Source: a virus. From it: DNA of 53,896 nucleotides. Positions 52,799 to 53,896 of this stretch are shown here, one piece after another. The notes beneath the pieces are model-generated. The model was not told the DNA's origin and did not search any database. It saw only the letters and a list, made by a program, of their open reading frames with translations. Within the stretch, counting starts at the first letter, position 1; the number at the start of each line of letters is the position of its first letter. A program made the translations under genes and the position numbers. Where the stretch lies: positions 1 to 53,896 of IMG/VR virus record IMGVR_UViG_3300032282_004021, one strand, 5' to 3'.

Positions 52799-53896
52799 AT
52801 GGCAATATTTTACACAGACTCTGCAAGTTTTTTTGAATTAAGTGTTACTGGTAGTACAATACTATCATCATCAAATAGTTCGACTATACCTTTACAAATA
52901 ATAGGTACAGGATCAACAATACTTTCTGTATCAGGTAGTGTTGGTGAAATATTAAATATATCAGATACACAAGACACAACAAATCTATTTTCAGTATCGT
53001 TGGGATCTGAAAAGATATTCGATGTTCAAAATAATAAAACAGTAACAATAAGTGGAAGTAATTATATATACAAAGATAATACAGACTATACTAACACAGC
53101 TGGAGCAAATTCTCATATAATATTAAATAATCCAAATGCTGGTGGTCAAACTGTAATATCATCCGTAATAAATGGAACTTTAGTTGGAAAAATAAGAAGT
53201 GATTATGTAGGTAATATGACTTACGTAGCAGGAGGTTTAGGTATTCATGATTTTTGGACAGGAGGAGATTATGGAATAGGGACTCACAGAATGAGAATTG
53301 CTAATAATGGTAATGTAGGTATAGGAACATCAAGTCCATCATATAAATTAACTGTAGCTGGTGATGTAGCATTTCCTAACTTAACCTCCACAGCTCAAAC
53401 AAATGTATTAACTTATAATTCATCAACAGGACAATTATTTTATACTGCTTCATCTGCTATTGGAGGAACTTCTTTTCCATACACAGGTAATGCTGTTATA
53501 ACAGGTAGTTTATTAATAAGTGGAAGTGGATTAACAATAACCGGTTCATTAAAAGTTAGCGGTAGTATAACAGGATCATTATTTGGTACAGCATCATATG
53601 CTACAACAGCATCATATGTTAGCGGATCAATTTTTACCTCTACTAATCCTGCTTTAAGTGCATCCTACGCTTTAACAGCATCATATGTTTTAAATTCAAA
53701 TCCATCTTCTTTAATATATAGTGGTAGTGTAACTGCTAGTGTAAATGTAGGAACAACATCATTTCAATTAATAAGTGGTAGTTCTACATTTATGTATGTT
53801 AGTAGCAGTGGTAATGTAGGAATAGGAACAACAACACCACAAGCAAAATTAGATGTTACTGGTTGGATTAACGCAAGTTCAGGAATTGTAGTAGCA
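52799..53896 (+). CDS. Tail-fibre protein, 3' end outside the window
   Basis: The ATG at 52799 opens a frame that remains open for 366 codons to the last base of the window. The protein begins MAIFYTDSASFFELSVTGST and contains two NVGIG-T-[ST]-x-P-x-x-[KL]-x-[VL] units (GNVGIGTSSPSYKLTV near 178 and GNVGIGTTTPQAKLDV near 342). TASY/TGSL-type repeats lie between them (ITGSLLISGSG, TASYATTASYVSGS). NVGIG segments usually precede a C-terminal intramolecular chaperone (endosialidase-type) domain in fibres, which would lie outside the window. It is the third fibre-type gene in a row. Confidence 0.8.
   Translation, partial: MAIFYTDSASFFELSVTGSTILSSSNSSTIPLQIIGTGSTILSVSGSVGEILNISDTQDTTNLFSVSLGSEKIFDVQNNKTVTISGSNYIYKDNTDYTNTAGANSHIILNNPNAGGQTVISSVINGTLVGKIRSDYVGNMTYVAGGLGIHDFWTGGDYGIGTHRMRIANNGNVGIGTSSPSYKLTVAGDVAFPNLTSTAQTNVLTYNSSTGQLFYTASSAIGGTSFPYTGNAVITGSLLISGSGLTITGSLKVSGSITGSLFGTASYATTASYVSGSIFTSTNPALSASYALTASYVLNSNPSSLIYSGSVTASVNVGTTSFQLISGSSTFMYVSSSGNVGIGTTTPQAKLDVTGWINASSGIVVA

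Overview
The window looks like part of the genome of a large, AT-rich, contractile-tailed (T4-type) bacteriophage that infects a member of the Bacteroidota. T4-type ancestry rests on recognisable counterparts of the baseplate wedge proteins gp25 and gp6, a gp5-like hub/needle, the large terminase gp17, the portal gp20, the late sigma factor gp55, a gp61-like primase and a fused gp47/gp46 (SbcD/SbcC) recombination protein. The host inference rests on repeated promoter-like sequences of the form TTTG-N19/20-TAnnTT (the -33/-7 pattern of Bacteroidota), start codons without clear Shine-Dalgarno sequences, and adhesin/fibre repeats (BspA-type LRR, TASY/SASWADN repeats, Thr-run linkers) common in phages of that phylum. 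I could not search a database, so all names come from reading motifs.

Layout. 1-1383: 3' part of an unrecognised gene, visibly richer in G+C than the rest, followed by a striking C-rich intergenic tract. 1522-8544: accessory/metabolic and regulatory genes (zinc ribbon, HD hydrolase, GMP reductase/IMPDH-like enzyme, Hsp20, a membrane coiled-coil protein, UvsE-type UV endonuclease, peptide deformylase, late sigma factor). 8585-27455: a long tail/baseplate block (gp5-like, gp25, gp6, several unnamed structural proteins, a 1789-aa baseplate giant, two related structural proteins). 27465-31997: DNA metabolism (T7-type endonuclease I, primase, SbcD-SbcC fusion). 31978-32157: the only minus-strand gene I can support, a small ribbon-helix-helix-like protein. 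32248-36783: a structural protein with a poly-threonine linker followed by two glycosyltransferases. 36937-48525: a 1619-aa multidomain protein, a GIY-YIG homing endonuclease, a zinc-finger protein, a candidate spanin pair, large terminase, a Cys-rich protein and the portal. 48624-end: tail-fibre/adhesin genes, the last one cut by the window edge.

How it works together. Two promoter-like classes are visible. The host-type TTTG/TAnnTT class precedes accessory and replication genes and also the portal gene. The other is an ATATTTATA motif before structural genes; it reappears in inverted orientation before the single minus-strand gene. I infer that the gp55-like factor encoded here reads the second class. 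Several promoters of both classes sit only 3-5 bases before the start codon, predicting leaderless mRNAs. Major capsid, prohead protease, tail sheath and tube genes were not recognised and probably lie outside the window. No tRNA, CRISPR array, integrase or IS element was found.
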